Positions 1-8,701 of a DNA stretch of 64,000 nucleotides are shown here, in pieces. Positions within the stretch are counted from its first letter, which is position 1; each line of letters starts with the position of its first letter. The notes below the pieces were generated by a model. It did not search any database, was not told the DNA's origin, and was given only the letters and a program-made list of their open reading frames with translations. Source of the stretch: Prochlorococcus sp. AG-363-B04 (GTDB lineage Bacteria > Cyanobacteriota > Cyanobacteriia > PCC-6307 > Cyanobiaceae); assembly GCA_003278465.1 (NCBI GenBank), contig QCFC01000008.1, forward strand, positions 20,878-84,877, read 5' to 3'. The position numbers and the translations under genes were made by a program.

Positions 1-272
1 CTCAAGAAGTCCTAATGAAGACTATATCCAAAAAAGAAGTAACTTATCGCCATGCTCCACTTCTTTGCGATAAAGAAGGAAGAAAACTCTCCAAGAGAGA
101 TGGATCATATGGATTGGAGTATCTAAAATCTCAAGGTATGAATTCTTTTAAAGTAATTGGCTGGCTAGCAGCAAGCTTAGGACTTGTTGAAGATGGTTCT
201 GAGCTTTCTGCGCTTGACCTTTTGGCTGATTTGAAAAATAAAAATGGAGATATTGATTCAATAATGATTTAG
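1..272 (+). CDS. gluQ: Glutamyl-Q tRNA(Asp) synthetase, 3' part only
   Basis: This is the C-terminal end of a class I glutamyl-tRNA synthetase paralogue; the reading frame is already open at the left window edge. It shows the class I signature loop as GRKLSKRDG, followed by a short helical tail that ends without an anticodon-binding domain. That truncated architecture is typical of GluQ (YadB), which attaches glutamate to queuosine in the anticodon of tRNA(Asp) rather than charging tRNA(Glu). The full-length gltX gene lies separately at the other end of the window, which supports the paralogue assignment. The assignment is from motif and architecture only, since the N-terminal half is not visible. 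A long terminator hairpin follows at 348-405. Confidence 0.8.
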   Translation, partial: QEVLMKTISKKEVTYRHAPLLCDKEGRKLSKRDGSYGLEYLKSQGMNSFKVIGWLAASLGLVEDGSELSALDLLADLKNKNGDIDSIMI

Positions 273-347
273 CTAGATAATTACTTTTTATTTATCTAAT
301 TACTTGGGGGAATATTGAATCAGGAGATTATTTTGCCTTAAACTTTC

Positions 348-405
348 AGCCCAAAGGAACTAATTCCACCATAGAATTCTATGGTGGAATTAGTTCCTTT
401 GGGCT
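348..405 (+). terminator. Long perfect palindrome followed by a T-rich run; probable terminator of gluQ
   Basis: Positions 349-376 and 377-404 are exact reverse complements, giving 28-bp arms with no spacer around a central GAATTC; one more A-T pair (348/405) extends the stem. On the plus strand the stem ends in GGGC and is followed by TTTTCTTTTT, the usual form of a factor-independent terminator. On the minus strand the sequence beyond the stem is not T-rich. The stem is far longer than a terminator needs. It lies between the convergent gluQ and the small membrane protein gene. Confidence 0.75.
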
Positions 406-423
406 TTTCTTTTTACAGATAGC

Positions 424-615
424 CTAATTAGTGGCGTAATAAAAGAATGCTGCAGCTGCACCAACTACAAACATTGGGACGCCTACAAGTAGATGAGCAG
501 CAGAAAAACCTATGCCTTTACTGCGCAGGATGAAATACCCCACGCCGGCGGCACCTGCGGCTAGAGGAATTGCAGTGTGCAGAAGGGAGGCAACAGCGTG
601 GTAGTCGAAGTACAT
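424..615 (-). CDS. Small two-helix membrane protein, function unknown
   Basis: This 63-residue protein starts at the ATG at 615; an in-frame GTG at 639 would add eight residues but has no ribosome-binding site at a normal distance. The sequence begins MYFDYHAVASLLHTAIP and holds two hydrophobic segments, roughly residues 10-30 and 38-60, joined by a short basic loop (LRSKGIG). It is rich in Ala and Gly and ends YYATN, with no obvious cofactor ligands. It resembles the many small uncharacterised membrane proteins of picocyanobacteria. I do not recognise a family. It is convergent with gluQ, separated by the long palindrome. Confidence 0.6.
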   Translation of the reverse strand: MYFDYHAVASLLHTAIPLAAGAAGVGYFILRSKGIGFSAAHLLVGVPMFVVGAAAAFFYYATN

Positions 616-639
616 CCTTAGTGTTTTCTTTATCTCCAC

Positions 640-874
640 ACAGAGTATCTCAGCAAATCGCTTCTATAGGGACTATTAGTAGCTATTTGAATGATCTTGC
701 TTAAAGTTGAGCAATCCATACTCTTGTCCCACGTATTGCCACAAGATCCCTGCAATTACTTGGGTTTCACGGAAATCTGACAACGATTCGATAGCGATTA
801 GGCTTGTTTCTTCTGTAACTCAATTTCACTTCTCCCTTGTAAGAACCTCATTCCAATAGAGGAGGATTTTTCTT
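640..874. other. Intergenic region, no gene recognised
   Basis: These 235 bases separate a minus-strand membrane protein gene and a plus-strand exported protein gene, so they must hold the promoters of both. No open frame of useful length, tRNA or known RNA motif is visible. The only clear element is AGAGGAGGA at 858-866, a strong ribosome-binding site for the TTG start at 875. A small RNA cannot be excluded by eye. Confidence 0.5.
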
Positions 875-1213
875 TTGACAAAAAAAAGGCATATGCGATT
901 GGGTTTATGGGGCTTGTTTCTTGTATACCTATTGCCGTCACTGAGAACGATCTATGCCCAAGAGCAAAAGCTTCTAGAGCTTAATAAAGTTGTTCTTGAA
1001 TGCTTAAGTACTACTAAACCTCAGCCTTGTGAGGATGCTTTGCTTAGAGCTGACTCCCTTCAGCGGATCGCTGGAAATCATTCCAAATATTCTTGTCAGA
1101 CTTTTACTCTTGGCTTGGCATCAGACTTGATTCTGATCCGGCAAAAAGCTAAAAATAGAAAACAAGTGTTGTCTACCCTTAGAGACGTGAATCAATTTTG
1201 CTTGGGATTGTGA
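875..1213 (+). CDS. Exported protein of unknown function, TTG start
   Basis: The 112-residue product has an N-terminal signal peptide: basic MTKKRHMR, a hydrophobic run, then a likely cleavage site after IYA near residue 28. The mature part is about 84 residues with four cysteines that could form two disulfides in the periplasm or thylakoid lumen, and a helical charged centre. I favour the TTG at 875 because GGAGG ends nine bases upstream; the ATG six codons later lacks such a site. No known domain is recognised. The neighbours do not suggest a role. Confidence 0.65.
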   Translation: MTKKRHMRLGLWGLFLVYLLPSLRTIYAQEQKLLELNKVVLECLSTTKPQPCEDALLRADSLQRIAGNHSKYSCQTFTLGLASDLILIRQKAKNRKQVLSTLRDVNQFCLGL

Positions 1214-1300
1214 TGAAATCTTTCTCTAGGGGTAATATCACCTTTCAATTACTACCCTTGCTTTTAGCACTATGCTGTTATTCGGGAGCAAGTGATTTCT

Positions 1301-1588
1301 ATGGATGAATTAAAAGATTCCAATCAAAAAGGTCTAGGATCTAGCTTGGGGAATAAAAAAAATAGGGCAAAGCTAAGTTCTTCACAGAAGAGAAAATCCA
1401 AATCCAATAGTTCCACACAAGATGAATATTCCATAGCTGGCTTAAAGTACAAAACGCCTGGTAGAAGGCAGAGAATTATCGTTGGATCAATTGTGATAGG
1501 ATTAAATTTAATATTAGTTATAATGGCTTTATTGTATTTTAATAACCCATTATTTCATGACTTTATTTATCATATAGGAAGGAATTAA
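1301..1588 (+). CDS. Small membrane protein with basic N-terminus, function unknown
   Basis: This 95-residue protein has a hydrophilic, Lys/Ser-rich first half (about residues 1-55) that is probably disordered, then a conserved-looking stretch KYKTPGRRQR leading into one transmembrane helix (about residues 65-88) and a short C-terminal tail. The layout, a basic cytoplasmic region anchored by a single C-terminal helix, recurs in small conserved cyanobacterial proteins. An in-frame GTG at 1292 is an alternative start; the ATG at 1301 is preceded by GGGAG at 1284-1288. I do not recognise the family and assign no function. Confidence 0.6.
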   Translation: MDELKDSNQKGLGSSLGNKKNRAKLSSSQKRKSKSNSSTQDEYSIAGLKYKTPGRRQRIIVGSIVIGLNLILVIMALLYFNNPLFHDFIYHIGRN

Positions 1589-1740
1589 AGTATTAATTTT
1601 TATTCTATACCTTGATAATTGCTTAATGAATCTTGATTGTTTTTTTGTCTCTTTGAATAGTCTTAAGGTTTTATGGCAAGCATATAGGTTTTCAGCGAGC
1701 GATAAGCGCTTTGATTCCTGGGTTAACAGCCCATTATTTA

Positions 1741-1814
1741 CGCCCCCTGATGGATTCGAACCATCGACCGACTGCTTAGAAGGCAGTTGCTCTATCCAGC
1801 TGAGCTAAGGGAGC
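1741..1814 (-). tRNA. tRNA-Arg (anticodon UCU)
   Basis: On the minus strand the sequence folds as a 74-nt cloverleaf. The acceptor stem pairs GCTCCCT with AGGGGGC (one T-G pair), with discriminator G. The anticodon arm is ACTGC-CTTCTAA-GCAGT, giving anticodon TCT, which reads AGA/AGG arginine codons. The T arm holds the canonical GGTTCGAATCC. CCA is not encoded. AGA and AGG are common arginine codons in this A+T-rich window. Confidence 0.97.
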
Positions 1815-1880
1815 TTGACTCTTGTGACAATAGCTGGATGGAGTCCGTTTATTGTTAGAGCTGCTTAATTGCATTGGATT

Positions 1881-2708
1881 GTGGCAAGGCGTCTAAGCGA
1901 AGATCAAAAAAAATCGCTCGTGCAAAGTTTCCGGTCTGGGGAAACTGCTGCGACTTTGGCTCGCTCTTTCGATTGCAGTCCAAATACAGTAACCAGAATT
2001 GTAAGGGCTTTTTTATCGGAAGAAGAATATGCAGCATTGAAAACTACTAGATCAAGAAAATTGTTCCAGTCGGAATCGAGGGATGTTGAGATTTCATCAG
2101 AAGCAAACAAGGAAACTTTTCAAGTTGCTTTTGGCCAGTCAGAAGTTGGTAATGAACTACCTTTGTTGAGTGTTCCTAATGGAGGAGGAGAAAAAGCAGA
2201 CTCTCAAGGTTTAGAGCGCCTCATAGAATTTGCTCCGATAGCACTTGATGATGCGGATGATTTTGGTGAAGCCCTTGTTCAGCATCCTTTAGAACAGTCA
2301 GATCCTTTAGTGGGCAGCGAGAGTGACCTGCCAGTTGAGACTTTTCAAGAATTGGTTCCTTTAACCGAAGAGCTTGTGTTTGGGGAGCGGCCTGAAATTC
2401 ATTGTGAGCCACTTTCTGAAGGAACTTTGCCAGGAAGTGTTTATATGCTTGTTGATAAGTCAGTAGAGTTGGATTCAAGACCTTTAAAAGATTTCCCTGA
2501 ATTAGGGTTTCTTGGAGAAAGTGAAAAGGAATTACAGGCTCTTTATTTGTTTTCAAGCCCTAGAGCTGCAAAACGTCAATGTGGAAGAAGTCAGAGGGTA
2601 ATAAAAGTTCCTGATACTAAAGTTTTTGAACTTTCGGCTTCTTATTTGATTGCCCGTGGTATTACTCGTTTAGTTATTGAAGGGAATTTGATTGCTCTGG
2701 ATAGCTAG
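1881..2708 (+). CDS. Helix-turn-helix domain protein, cyanobacterial
   Basis: The protein (275 residues from GTG 1881) has an N-terminal homeodomain-like helix-turn-helix at about residues 1-50: RLSEDQKKSLVQ, then GETAATLARSFDCSPNTVTRIVR, typical of transposase-type or resolvase-type DNA-binding modules. The middle, about residues 60-200, is acidic, low in complexity and probably disordered. The last ~60 residues are more ordered and basic (PRAAKRQCGRSQRVIKVPD...). It has no catalytic transposase domain and no flanking repeats, so I read it as a resident regulator or structural DNA-binding protein. A TTG at 1869 would add four residues. Target genes are unknown. Confidence 0.65.
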   Translation: MARRLSEDQKKSLVQSFRSGETAATLARSFDCSPNTVTRIVRAFLSEEEYAALKTTRSRKLFQSESRDVEISSEANKETFQVAFGQSEVGNELPLLSVPNGGGEKADSQGLERLIEFAPIALDDADDFGEALVQHPLEQSDPLVGSESDLPVETFQELVPLTEELVFGERPEIHCEPLSEGTLPGSVYMLVDKSVELDSRPLKDFPELGFLGESEKELQALYLFSSPRAAKRQCGRSQRVIKVPDTKVFELSASYLIARGITRLVIEGNLIALDS

Positions 2709-2729
2709 TTTCCTGAGGAAGATTATTTT

Positions 2730-2957
2730 TTAATTTTTATCTTTAGGTATTAAGAAGGCTGCCATACTACCTCCACTGATAAAGCCAAGTACTATTGAAA
2801 TACCTACAAGAAATCCATTTGGAAGAGCAGCTGTTGTAGTGACCCCAAGCTTTAACTTTTGTCGATCATTTAAATTCTGAGAGCCAAGACAAAGCACTAC
2901 TAATAGTAATAAGGCCGTTCCAAAACTAGTTATTAATATCCTCATTCTCAATAGCAT
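2730..2957 (-). CDS. Small two-helix membrane protein
   Basis: The 75-residue product has two hydrophobic helices: residues about 6-25, ending in LCLGSQNLNDRQ, and about 47-69 (NGFLVGISIVLGFISGGSMAAF), followed by a charged tail. The GSQN turn after the first helix resembles short LapA-like (DUF1049) membrane proteins, but the similarity is by eye only. A second ATG at 2945 could be the real start. It is convergent with the HTH gene across 21 bp, and rsmI lies downstream on the same strand with a 42-bp gap to its stop at 3000, in the same direction of transcription only from the right. Confidence 0.6.
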   Translation of the reverse strand: MLLRMRILITSFGTALLLLVVLCLGSQNLNDRQKLKLGVTTTAALPNGFLVGISIVLGFISGGSMAAFLIPKDKN

Positions 2958-2999
2958 AGAATTAAAACCTATAAGTCTAAAAATATGTATTTAAGATTA

Positions 3000-3872
3000 T
3001 CATATAGATATATTCTTTTCTGGTTGATGAAGAAGTGAGTAAAGTTCTCTCCTTGACTTTCCTGTTGCCTTAGAAAGGCTTTTTGCTGCTTCGCTTGCAC
3101 TTGAACCATTGGTTATCAGAGCCTTTAACTTGTCGAGCAAATAGTCATCATGATATTCATTGATATTTCTTTCTGGGGCACCTCCAAGAACTATAGTGAA
3201 TTCCCCTTTAGGTTGATTGGCCTCAAAATATTTAAGAGCTGTTCCAATGCTTGTTGGACCTATATGTTGTTCATGAAGTTTGGTAAGTTCTTTGGCGATA
3301 TGTATGGGCCGATCTTCTCCACAAAGTTCTAGAAGTTCTTCCAATAATTTTGTTAATCGATGAGGCGCCTCAAATATTACCGTGGTTCTTTCTTCCTTTG
3401 AAATTTTTAAAAGTTGTTTATTTCTTTGTTTGTTTTTGGTGGATAAGAATCCTTCGAAACAGTATCTATTGCATGGTAGTCCGCTACTGACTAACGCTGT
3501 TGTTGCGGCACATGGACCTGGAATGCAAATAACTTCATGTCCTTCCAAACGAACTGCTTTAACAAGATCCTCACCTGGGTCGCTAATCCCAGGGAGGCCT
3601 GCATCACTTATGAGAGCAATGCTTTTGCCATCCATTAGTAGTTTAAGAAGATGTGATGTTCGCTGATGAATATTGTGTTGGTGGAAACTTATTAGATGCC
3701 CTTCTGCGCCTAATGCTTTGAGCATTTTTCCGCTATGGCGTGTGTCTTCACATGCAATGACAGGCACTTTCTCTAACACTGCTTTTGCACGAGGCGAAAG
3801 ATCTCTTAAATTTCCTATAGGCGTTCCTACTAAATAGAGAACCCCTGGACTTGGTTCGATTCTTTGACTCAA
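3000..3872 (-). CDS. rsmI: 16S rRNA (cytidine-1402 2'-O)-methyltransferase
   Basis: This 290-residue protein belongs to the tetrapyrrole-methylase-fold family of RsmI, which methylates the ribose of C1402 in 16S rRNA using S-adenosylmethionine. Visible signatures are LVGTPIGNLRDLSPRA at the N-terminus, CEDTRHSGKML, and the SAM-loop region ISDAGLPGISDPG; length matches the family. The C-terminal part (about 240-285) carries the small RsmI helical domain with KSLSKATGKSRRELY. The only usable start is a TTG at 3872, because an in-frame stop lies just upstream. It is divergent from cysQ, whose ATG is 26 bp away. Confidence 0.93.
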   Translation of the reverse strand: MSQRIEPSPGVLYLVGTPIGNLRDLSPRAKAVLEKVPVIACEDTRHSGKMLKALGAEGHLISFHQHNIHQRTSHLLKLLMDGKSIALISDAGLPGISDPGEDLVKAVRLEGHEVICIPGPCAATTALVSSGLPCNRYCFEGFLSTKNKQRNKQLLKISKEERTTVIFEAPHRLTKLLEELLELCGEDRPIHIAKELTKLHEQHIGPTSIGTALKYFEANQPKGEFTIVLGGAPERNINEYHDDYLLDKLKALITNGSSASEAAKSLSKATGKSRRELYSLLHQPEKNISI

Positions 3873-3898
3873 AATGATTTCATCTTTTTTTGTTCATC

Positions 3899-4813
3899 AT
3901 GCAGAGTAACTTTCTCTTACCTCAAGGTGTTGAATTAGAGAGTTTGTTGGAGATATTGAGACCTTTATGCTGGGGCGCTGCAGATATTCTTTTAGCGTAT
4001 TCAAAGGGGGAGCAACCCCCTTATGGATTCAAAAAATCCTTGGCAGTTGAAGATGGCAAGGACGGCCCCGTTACTGCTGCAGATTTAGCAGTTAATAAAT
4101 GGCTCTTAGATGGATTGACGAATCAATTTCCTAGAATTTCTTGGAATTTATTAAGTGAAGAGACAGCAAAAGATCATTTCGATGAAGGTAGACCTGTTGA
4201 TGCTGAGTGGTTGTGGATACTTGATCCATTAGATGGCACTAAGGATTTTTTACAGGGTACTAGTGAATATGCAGTGCATTTAGCATTAGTTCATAGGCGT
4301 AGGACAATCTTCGGGATAGTTTTGTTGCCTGAATTAGATGAATTGTGGATTGGTATAAATGGATTTGGGGCTTGGTGTGAGGATCGCCAACAGCACAGGA
4401 CCCAAGTTAACTTTAGTCAACGAAGGCGTCTTCCCGATCTGATAGTTGTCTCAAGTAGAAACCATAGAGATGAAAGACTTGAGCAGTTGTTGTCTCAAAT
4501 GGGAATAGGTTCTTCTAGGTCTATTGGTAGTGTCGGTTGCAAAGTGGCTTCAATATTGAGAGGAGAGACTGATCTTTACCTTTCTCTTTCTGGAAGGAGT
4601 GCACCTAAAGATTGGGATATGGCAGCTCCTGAAGCTGTTCTGTTAGCTGCAGGTGGTGAATTTACTCATGCTGATGGAAGATCTCTTACTTTTAATACTG
4701 GCGATGTTCGTCAGTCAGGATGCCTGATAGCAAGTCATGGATTTAATCATGACTTGTTATGTCTTAAGGCAAAAGAAATATTGGAAATTATTGACCCAGA
4801 ATACTCTGTTTAA
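3899..4813 (+). CDS. cysQ: 3'(2'),5'-bisphosphate nucleotidase (inositol monophosphatase family)
   Basis: This 304-residue enzyme is of the Li+-sensitive, Mg2+-dependent phosphatase superfamily. The metal-binding motifs are present: LSEE, then WILDPLDGTKDF, and DWDMAAPEAVLLAAGG near the C-terminus. CysQ removes the 3'-phosphate of PAP, the by-product of sulfate assimilation; inositol-phosphate or fructose-1,6-bisphosphate activity is possible in the same fold. A TTG at 3890 would add three residues. It is convergent with pnp, five bases apart, and divergent from rsmI. Confidence 0.88.
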   Translation: MQSNFLLPQGVELESLLEILRPLCWGAADILLAYSKGEQPPYGFKKSLAVEDGKDGPVTAADLAVNKWLLDGLTNQFPRISWNLLSEETAKDHFDEGRPVDAEWLWILDPLDGTKDFLQGTSEYAVHLALVHRRRTIFGIVLLPELDELWIGINGFGAWCEDRQQHRTQVNFSQRRRLPDLIVVSSRNHRDERLEQLLSQMGIGSSRSIGSVGCKVASILRGETDLYLSLSGRSAPKDWDMAAPEAVLLAAGGEFTHADGRSLTFNTGDVRQSGCLIASHGFNHDLLCLKAKEILEIIDPEYSV

Positions 4814-4818
4814 TGAGG

Positions 4819-6984
4819 TTAGTTTAGTGGTGCTACGGGAGTTGGTGAATGGTCAATGTGAGCCATGTCTCCATTTTGAGGAACTCCTCGTAGGGTCAAG
4901 TTAATACGTCCACGGTTATCAATTTCTCTTACGCGTACAGTTACTTCATCTCCTACTTTTACGACATCTTCTACTTTTTCTACTCGGGCTTCTGAAAGTT
5001 GGGAAATATGAATCATGCCTTCTTTGCCTGGAAGAATTTCCACAAATGCTCCAATAGGAATGATTCTGGTAATTGAACCTGTAAATACTTCACCTTCATT
5101 AACTTTTCTAGTAAGCCCTTCAATTATTCTTTGAGCTTCCTCTGCTGCTGCACCATCATGTGAGGCAATGGTTACTATCCCACCATCTTCAATATCAATC
5201 TTTGTATTAGTTCTTTCTGTGATTCCTTTAATAGTTCTACCACCTGGTCCTATTACAGTACCAATTAATTCTGGATCAATCCTAAAGCTCAGTAGGCGAG
5301 GGGCATGAGGGGAAAGTGTATCTCTAGGGGCATCAATTGCCTCTAACATTTTTTCAAGAATATGAATTCTTGCAGGACGGGCCTGATTAACAGCTTCGGC
5401 AATGGTGGAAACTGGAAGACCAGTGATTTTCATGTCCATTTGAAGGGCTGTTATCCCTTTTTCTGTGCCAGCAACTTTAAAGTCCATATCACCCAGGAAA
5501 TCTTCAATCCCTTGAATATCAGTAAGAATTCTCACTTCTTTCCCTTCTTTAATTAATCCCATTGCTGCCCCACTAACTGGAGCTTTTAGAGGAACTCCTG
5601 CATCCATAAGAGCTAGTGTGCTGCCACATACAGAACCCATTGATGTAGAGCCATTTGAACTAAGTATTTCACTTACAACTCTTAAAACATAAGGGAAGGT
5701 ATCTTTGGCAGGTAGTACAGGTGAGATTGCTCTTTCTGCAAGAGCTCCATGACCAATTTCTCTTCGCCCTGGAGAACGCATAGGGCGTGTTTCTCCAACA
5801 GAAAAGGGAGGGAAGTTGTAGTGATGTAGGTAAGTTTTTTCGGTATTAGGATTTAAGTCATCCATCTCTTGGGCATCACTTGGGGTCCCCAAGGTGGCAG
5901 TTGAGAGAACTTGTGTTAATCCTCTTTGGAAAAGTCCTGATCCGTGAACGCGATTTGGGAGTACGCCAGCTGCGGCATCAATCGTTCGAACTTCATCGAG
6001 CTTTCTACCATCTACTCGTTTCCCTTCCTTAAGTATTTGTTCGCGCATTAATTTTTTTGTTAATGCTTTAAAACTGTTGCCAAGTATTTTGTTACTAGCT
6101 GAAACTGCTTTTCGGACAGTGTTATCCTCCTTTAAAGCCTCTATTGCCTCTGCAGCATTAGCTTTAATTGAATCTAGCTTTTCATCACGTTCAGATTTTG
6201 TTTGTTTAAATTCTTTTAGGACTTCACCAATTGATTTACTAAAAGTCTTTTCTAAATAAGCAGGTACAGTTGAGTCTTCTGTAGGCTCTTCAGGTTTTAT
6301 TTGTTTTATATCAAGTTCTTTAAGCGTTTCTTGTTGAGCTTTAATTAGTTCGCAGACTGCTTCATATCCAAAATCAATTGCTTCAATAACATCTTGCTCG
6401 GACAATTGATTTGCTCCCGCTTCTACCATTACTACTCCGTCTGGAGTTCCCGCTACTACTAAATCGAGATCACCTCTTTCAATTTCTCGATAACTTGGAT
6501 TTAATACAAAGTCATCACCTAGCAGTCCGACCCTGACAGCTGCCATTGGCCCTTGGAAAGGGATTTCTGCTAATAGGGTGGCCATTGATGCGCCTGTTAC
6601 AGCAAGAACATCTGCTGGAACTCTTTCGTCTAGCGAGAGACAAGTGGCAACTACTTGAATATCGTCTCTCATCCAATTAGGGAAAAGAGGTCGCATGGGG
6701 CGATCTATTAGACGGGCTGTCAAAGTCGCCCTCTCGGGAGGACGACTTTCACGTCGCATGAAGCTTCCAGGGATTCGACCTGCGGCATAAAGCCTCTCTT
6801 CGTAATCACATATGAGAGGCAGGAAGTCGATTCCTTCTCGACCTCCAGATTGCGTAGCTGTTACAAGGACTGATGTGTCCCCGCATTCAATCAAGACTGA
6901 TCCTCCGGCCTGAGGCGCATATCGCCCAGTAGTCAGTCGTATCTCCCGACCATCAAAGGAGATCGACTTTGTCTGACCTTGCAC
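4819..6984 (-). CDS. pnp: Polynucleotide phosphorylase
   Basis: At 721 residues this is a full-length PNPase, the 3'-to-5' phosphorolytic exoribonuclease that also adds 3' tails to RNA in cyanobacteria. The order of domains is as expected: first RNase PH domain ([20 protein letters not shown]...), all-helical linker, second RNase PH domain with [14 protein letters not shown], a KH domain with [11 protein letters not shown] (about residues 570-625) and a C-terminal S1 domain ([20 protein letters not shown]). It lies downstream of rpsN on the same strand, 185 bp away, so it probably has its own promoter. No truncation is seen. Confidence 0.97.
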   Translation of the reverse strand: MQGQTKSISFDGREIRLTTGRYAPQAGGSVLIECGDTSVLVTATQSGGREGIDFLPLICDYEERLYAAGRIPGSFMRRESRPPERATLTARLIDRPMRPLFPNWMRDDIQVVATCLSLDERVPADVLAVTGASMATLLAEIPFQGPMAAVRVGLLGDDFVLNPSYREIERGDLDLVVAGTPDGVVMVEAGANQLSEQDVIEAIDFGYEAVCELIKAQQETLKELDIKQIKPEEPTEDSTVPAYLEKTFSKSIGEVLKEFKQTKSERDEKLDSIKANAAEAIEALKEDNTVRKAVSASNKILGNSFKALTKKLMREQILKEGKRVDGRKLDEVRTIDAAAGVLPNRVHGSGLFQRGLTQVLSTATLGTPSDAQEMDDLNPNTEKTYLHHYNFPPFSVGETRPMRSPGRREIGHGALAERAISPVLPAKDTFPYVLRVVSEILSSNGSTSMGSVCGSTLALMDAGVPLKAPVSGAAMGLIKEGKEVRILTDIQGIEDFLGDMDFKVAGTEKGITALQMDMKITGLPVSTIAEAVNQARPARIHILEKMLEAIDAPRDTLSPHAPRLLSFRIDPELIGTVIGPGGRTIKGITERTNTKIDIEDGGIVTIASHDGAAAEEAQRIIEGLTRKVNEGEVFTGSITRIIPIGAFVEILPGKEGMIHISQLSEARVEKVEDVVKVGDEVTVRVREIDNRGRINLTLRGVPQNGDMAHIDHSPTPVAPLN

Positions 6985-7169
6985 GTGTTCTTATGTCTCT
7001 TTGTCTTTCTATATTCTTGCACTTAGTCGCCCCCTATTGACCAGATGATTGTGTTTGGTTTCGCATTATTGGTTTCAATATGAACAAGCACTTGCCAGGA
7101 AAATCAACTACTGGTCTGGTTTTTGGGCTAATTAGAAGGTTCTGAAAGAACTATGAAAATAGTTTCGAG

Positions 7170-7472
7170 TTACCAACTTGACTTAACAACTCCAGGAAGC
7201 TCGCCTTTATGAGCACGTTCCCTAAGTTGGTTTCTGCATAGGCCGAAATCGCGGTAAACCCCTCTGGGTTTCCCGGTGGCCCAGCATCTGTTTCTCATTC
7301 GATTGGGAGCGCTGTTACGAGGTAGGGCCTGAATCCTTCGGTGTATTTCAAGCCTTTCCATGGGGTCTTTGGCTGAATTGAATGCAGCCATCAGAGCTGA
7401 ACGCTTTGCAGCAAAACGCTTTACAAGCTTTTTGCGCTTAACATCGCGCGCGATCATTGACTTTTTCGCCAT
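7170..7472 (-). CDS. rpsN: 30S ribosomal protein S14
   Basis: This 100-residue protein is the long, zinc-independent form of S14: it starts [17 protein letters not shown] and carries the C-terminal signature [26 protein letters not shown]. It lacks the four-cysteine zinc ribbon of the short form. S14 binds the 3' major domain of 16S rRNA in the small-subunit head. As in many cyanobacteria it stands outside the main ribosomal protein operons. The next gene upstream on the same strand is rseP, 127 bp away. Confidence 0.97.
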   Translation of the reverse strand: MAKKSMIARDVKRKKLVKRFAAKRSALMAAFNSAKDPMERLEIHRRIQALPRNSAPNRMRNRCWATGKPRGVYRDFGLCRNQLRERAHKGELPGVVKSSW

Positions 7473-7599
7473 CAGGCAGTGTTAACTATGTACTCAATAA
7501 CAAATGATGATACCTCTCGATGAGATGAATTGCTTGCCTGGCTCAAGAGGTTACGTAAGATTTGGAATTATTTATAATCTTGCAATTGAAAAATAGGCT

Positions 7600-8682
7600 T
7601 TAGCTTTTTAATAGTTGTTGAACCAAGGATAGTTGAGTTGTATCTCTAATAATGAGTACAAGACTTAGACCAACTAAAAGAACAAAGCCTGATTGCATAA
7701 AAAAGAGCTGAAATTTTTCTGGAACTGGTTTACCTCTTATCCATTCAATTAAAAGCAGTACTAACTGACCACCATCAAGAAGAGGTAGGGGGAGTGAATT
7801 TAAAACTGCAAGATTTATGGAAATAAGAGCAGCAAAGAGAATTAGGCCAGAACCACCTTGTTCCGTAAGTTGCGCTCCTACTTCAACAATTTTTACGGGG
7901 CCACCTAGTTGTCCAGCAGTCGTGCCGAAGTTAGTGATAAGTCCTTGATAGCCATTTAAGGTTCGATTTAAGAGATCAAAAAATTGCTCATTAGCATGAT
8001 TCAAAACTTCTATAGGACCAGTTGCTGGACGGACGCTCCCTGATATGTTTGCTTGTAGTTGGGCTCCTATTTTCCCAGATCCTTTTGAAATATTTGGTAT
8101 TAAGATTAATTCTTTAATTTCTCCTTTGTGTATTTCTTTTACTTTGAGAGTTTTGGAAGGTGACTCTTTGATTAATTGAACAAAACTTTCAACTGCTTTT
8201 TGCCCTCTTCCAAGCTCTACATTGTTTATACTTAAAATTCGATCACCTTGAACTAGGCCAGCTTTATCAGCTGCTTCATTAGTTTGAACAGCCATTATTA
8301 ATACTCCTTGCTCAGGTTGATTTGGTAAGCCGATAATTGCTCCTTGTCCAATTAGAACAAGCCATGCAAGTAAGAAATTAGCTAATACTCCAGCAGAAAT
8401 AACAAAAAGTCTTTGATGTATTGGACGATTCCTTAGTAAATCTGGATCATCTTTAGGTATCTCACTTTCTTTATCGTCATCTGGGAAGGAAACAAACCCT
8501 CCTAATGGAAGGGCCCTTAGGGCATATGTAACTCCTTTGAGTTCACGTTTAAAAATTGCAGGGCCAAATCCAATGGAAAATCCATTGACACGGATATTTT
8601 GAGATGTGGCAGCCAGAAAATGGCCTGCTTCATGAATAACAATTAGAAGTCCAAGAACTGCTAATGAGGCTAAAACGTTCAT
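7600..8682 (-). CDS. rseP: RseP-type site-2 intramembrane metalloprotease
   Basis: The 360-residue protein is an M50 membrane metalloprotease. The zinc-binding HEAGH is at residues 17-21 in the first membrane helix, and the third ligand is in the motif NSLPLPLLDGGQL near the C-terminal helices. One PDZ domain lies between (about residues 115-200, containing ADKAGLVQGDRILSI). The family cleaves transmembrane segments such as those of anti-sigma factors or remnant signal peptides. Four hydrophobic segments are visible. It follows serS on the same strand with a 19-bp gap, so the two are probably co-transcribed. Confidence 0.93.
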   Translation of the reverse strand: MNVLASLAVLGLLIVIHEAGHFLAATSQNIRVNGFSIGFGPAIFKRELKGVTYALRALPLGGFVSFPDDDKESEIPKDDPDLLRNRPIHQRLFVISAGVLANFLLAWLVLIGQGAIIGLPNQPEQGVLIMAVQTNEAADKAGLVQGDRILSINNVELGRGQKAVESFVQLIKESPSKTLKVKEIHKGEIKELILIPNISKGSGKIGAQLQANISGSVRPATGPIEVLNHANEQFFDLLNRTLNGYQGLITNFGTTAGQLGGPVKIVEVGAQLTEQGGSGLILFAALISINLAVLNSLPLPLLDGGQLVLLLIEWIRGKPVPEKFQLFFMQSGFVLLVGLSLVLIIRDTTQLSLVQQLLKS

Positions 8683-8701
8683 AGGACTTTAGTTGAATTG
8701 A

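Noticed and set aside
640..874. Candidate small RNA such as 6S or SRP RNA
   Set aside because: No SRP GNAR/helix motif, tmRNA or RNase P signature could be found, and no long stem is evident.
1881..2708. A transposase, because of its HTH_23-like start
   Set aside because: There is no catalytic DDE region, no flanking inverted repeats or target duplications, and the C-terminal half is acidic and disordered.
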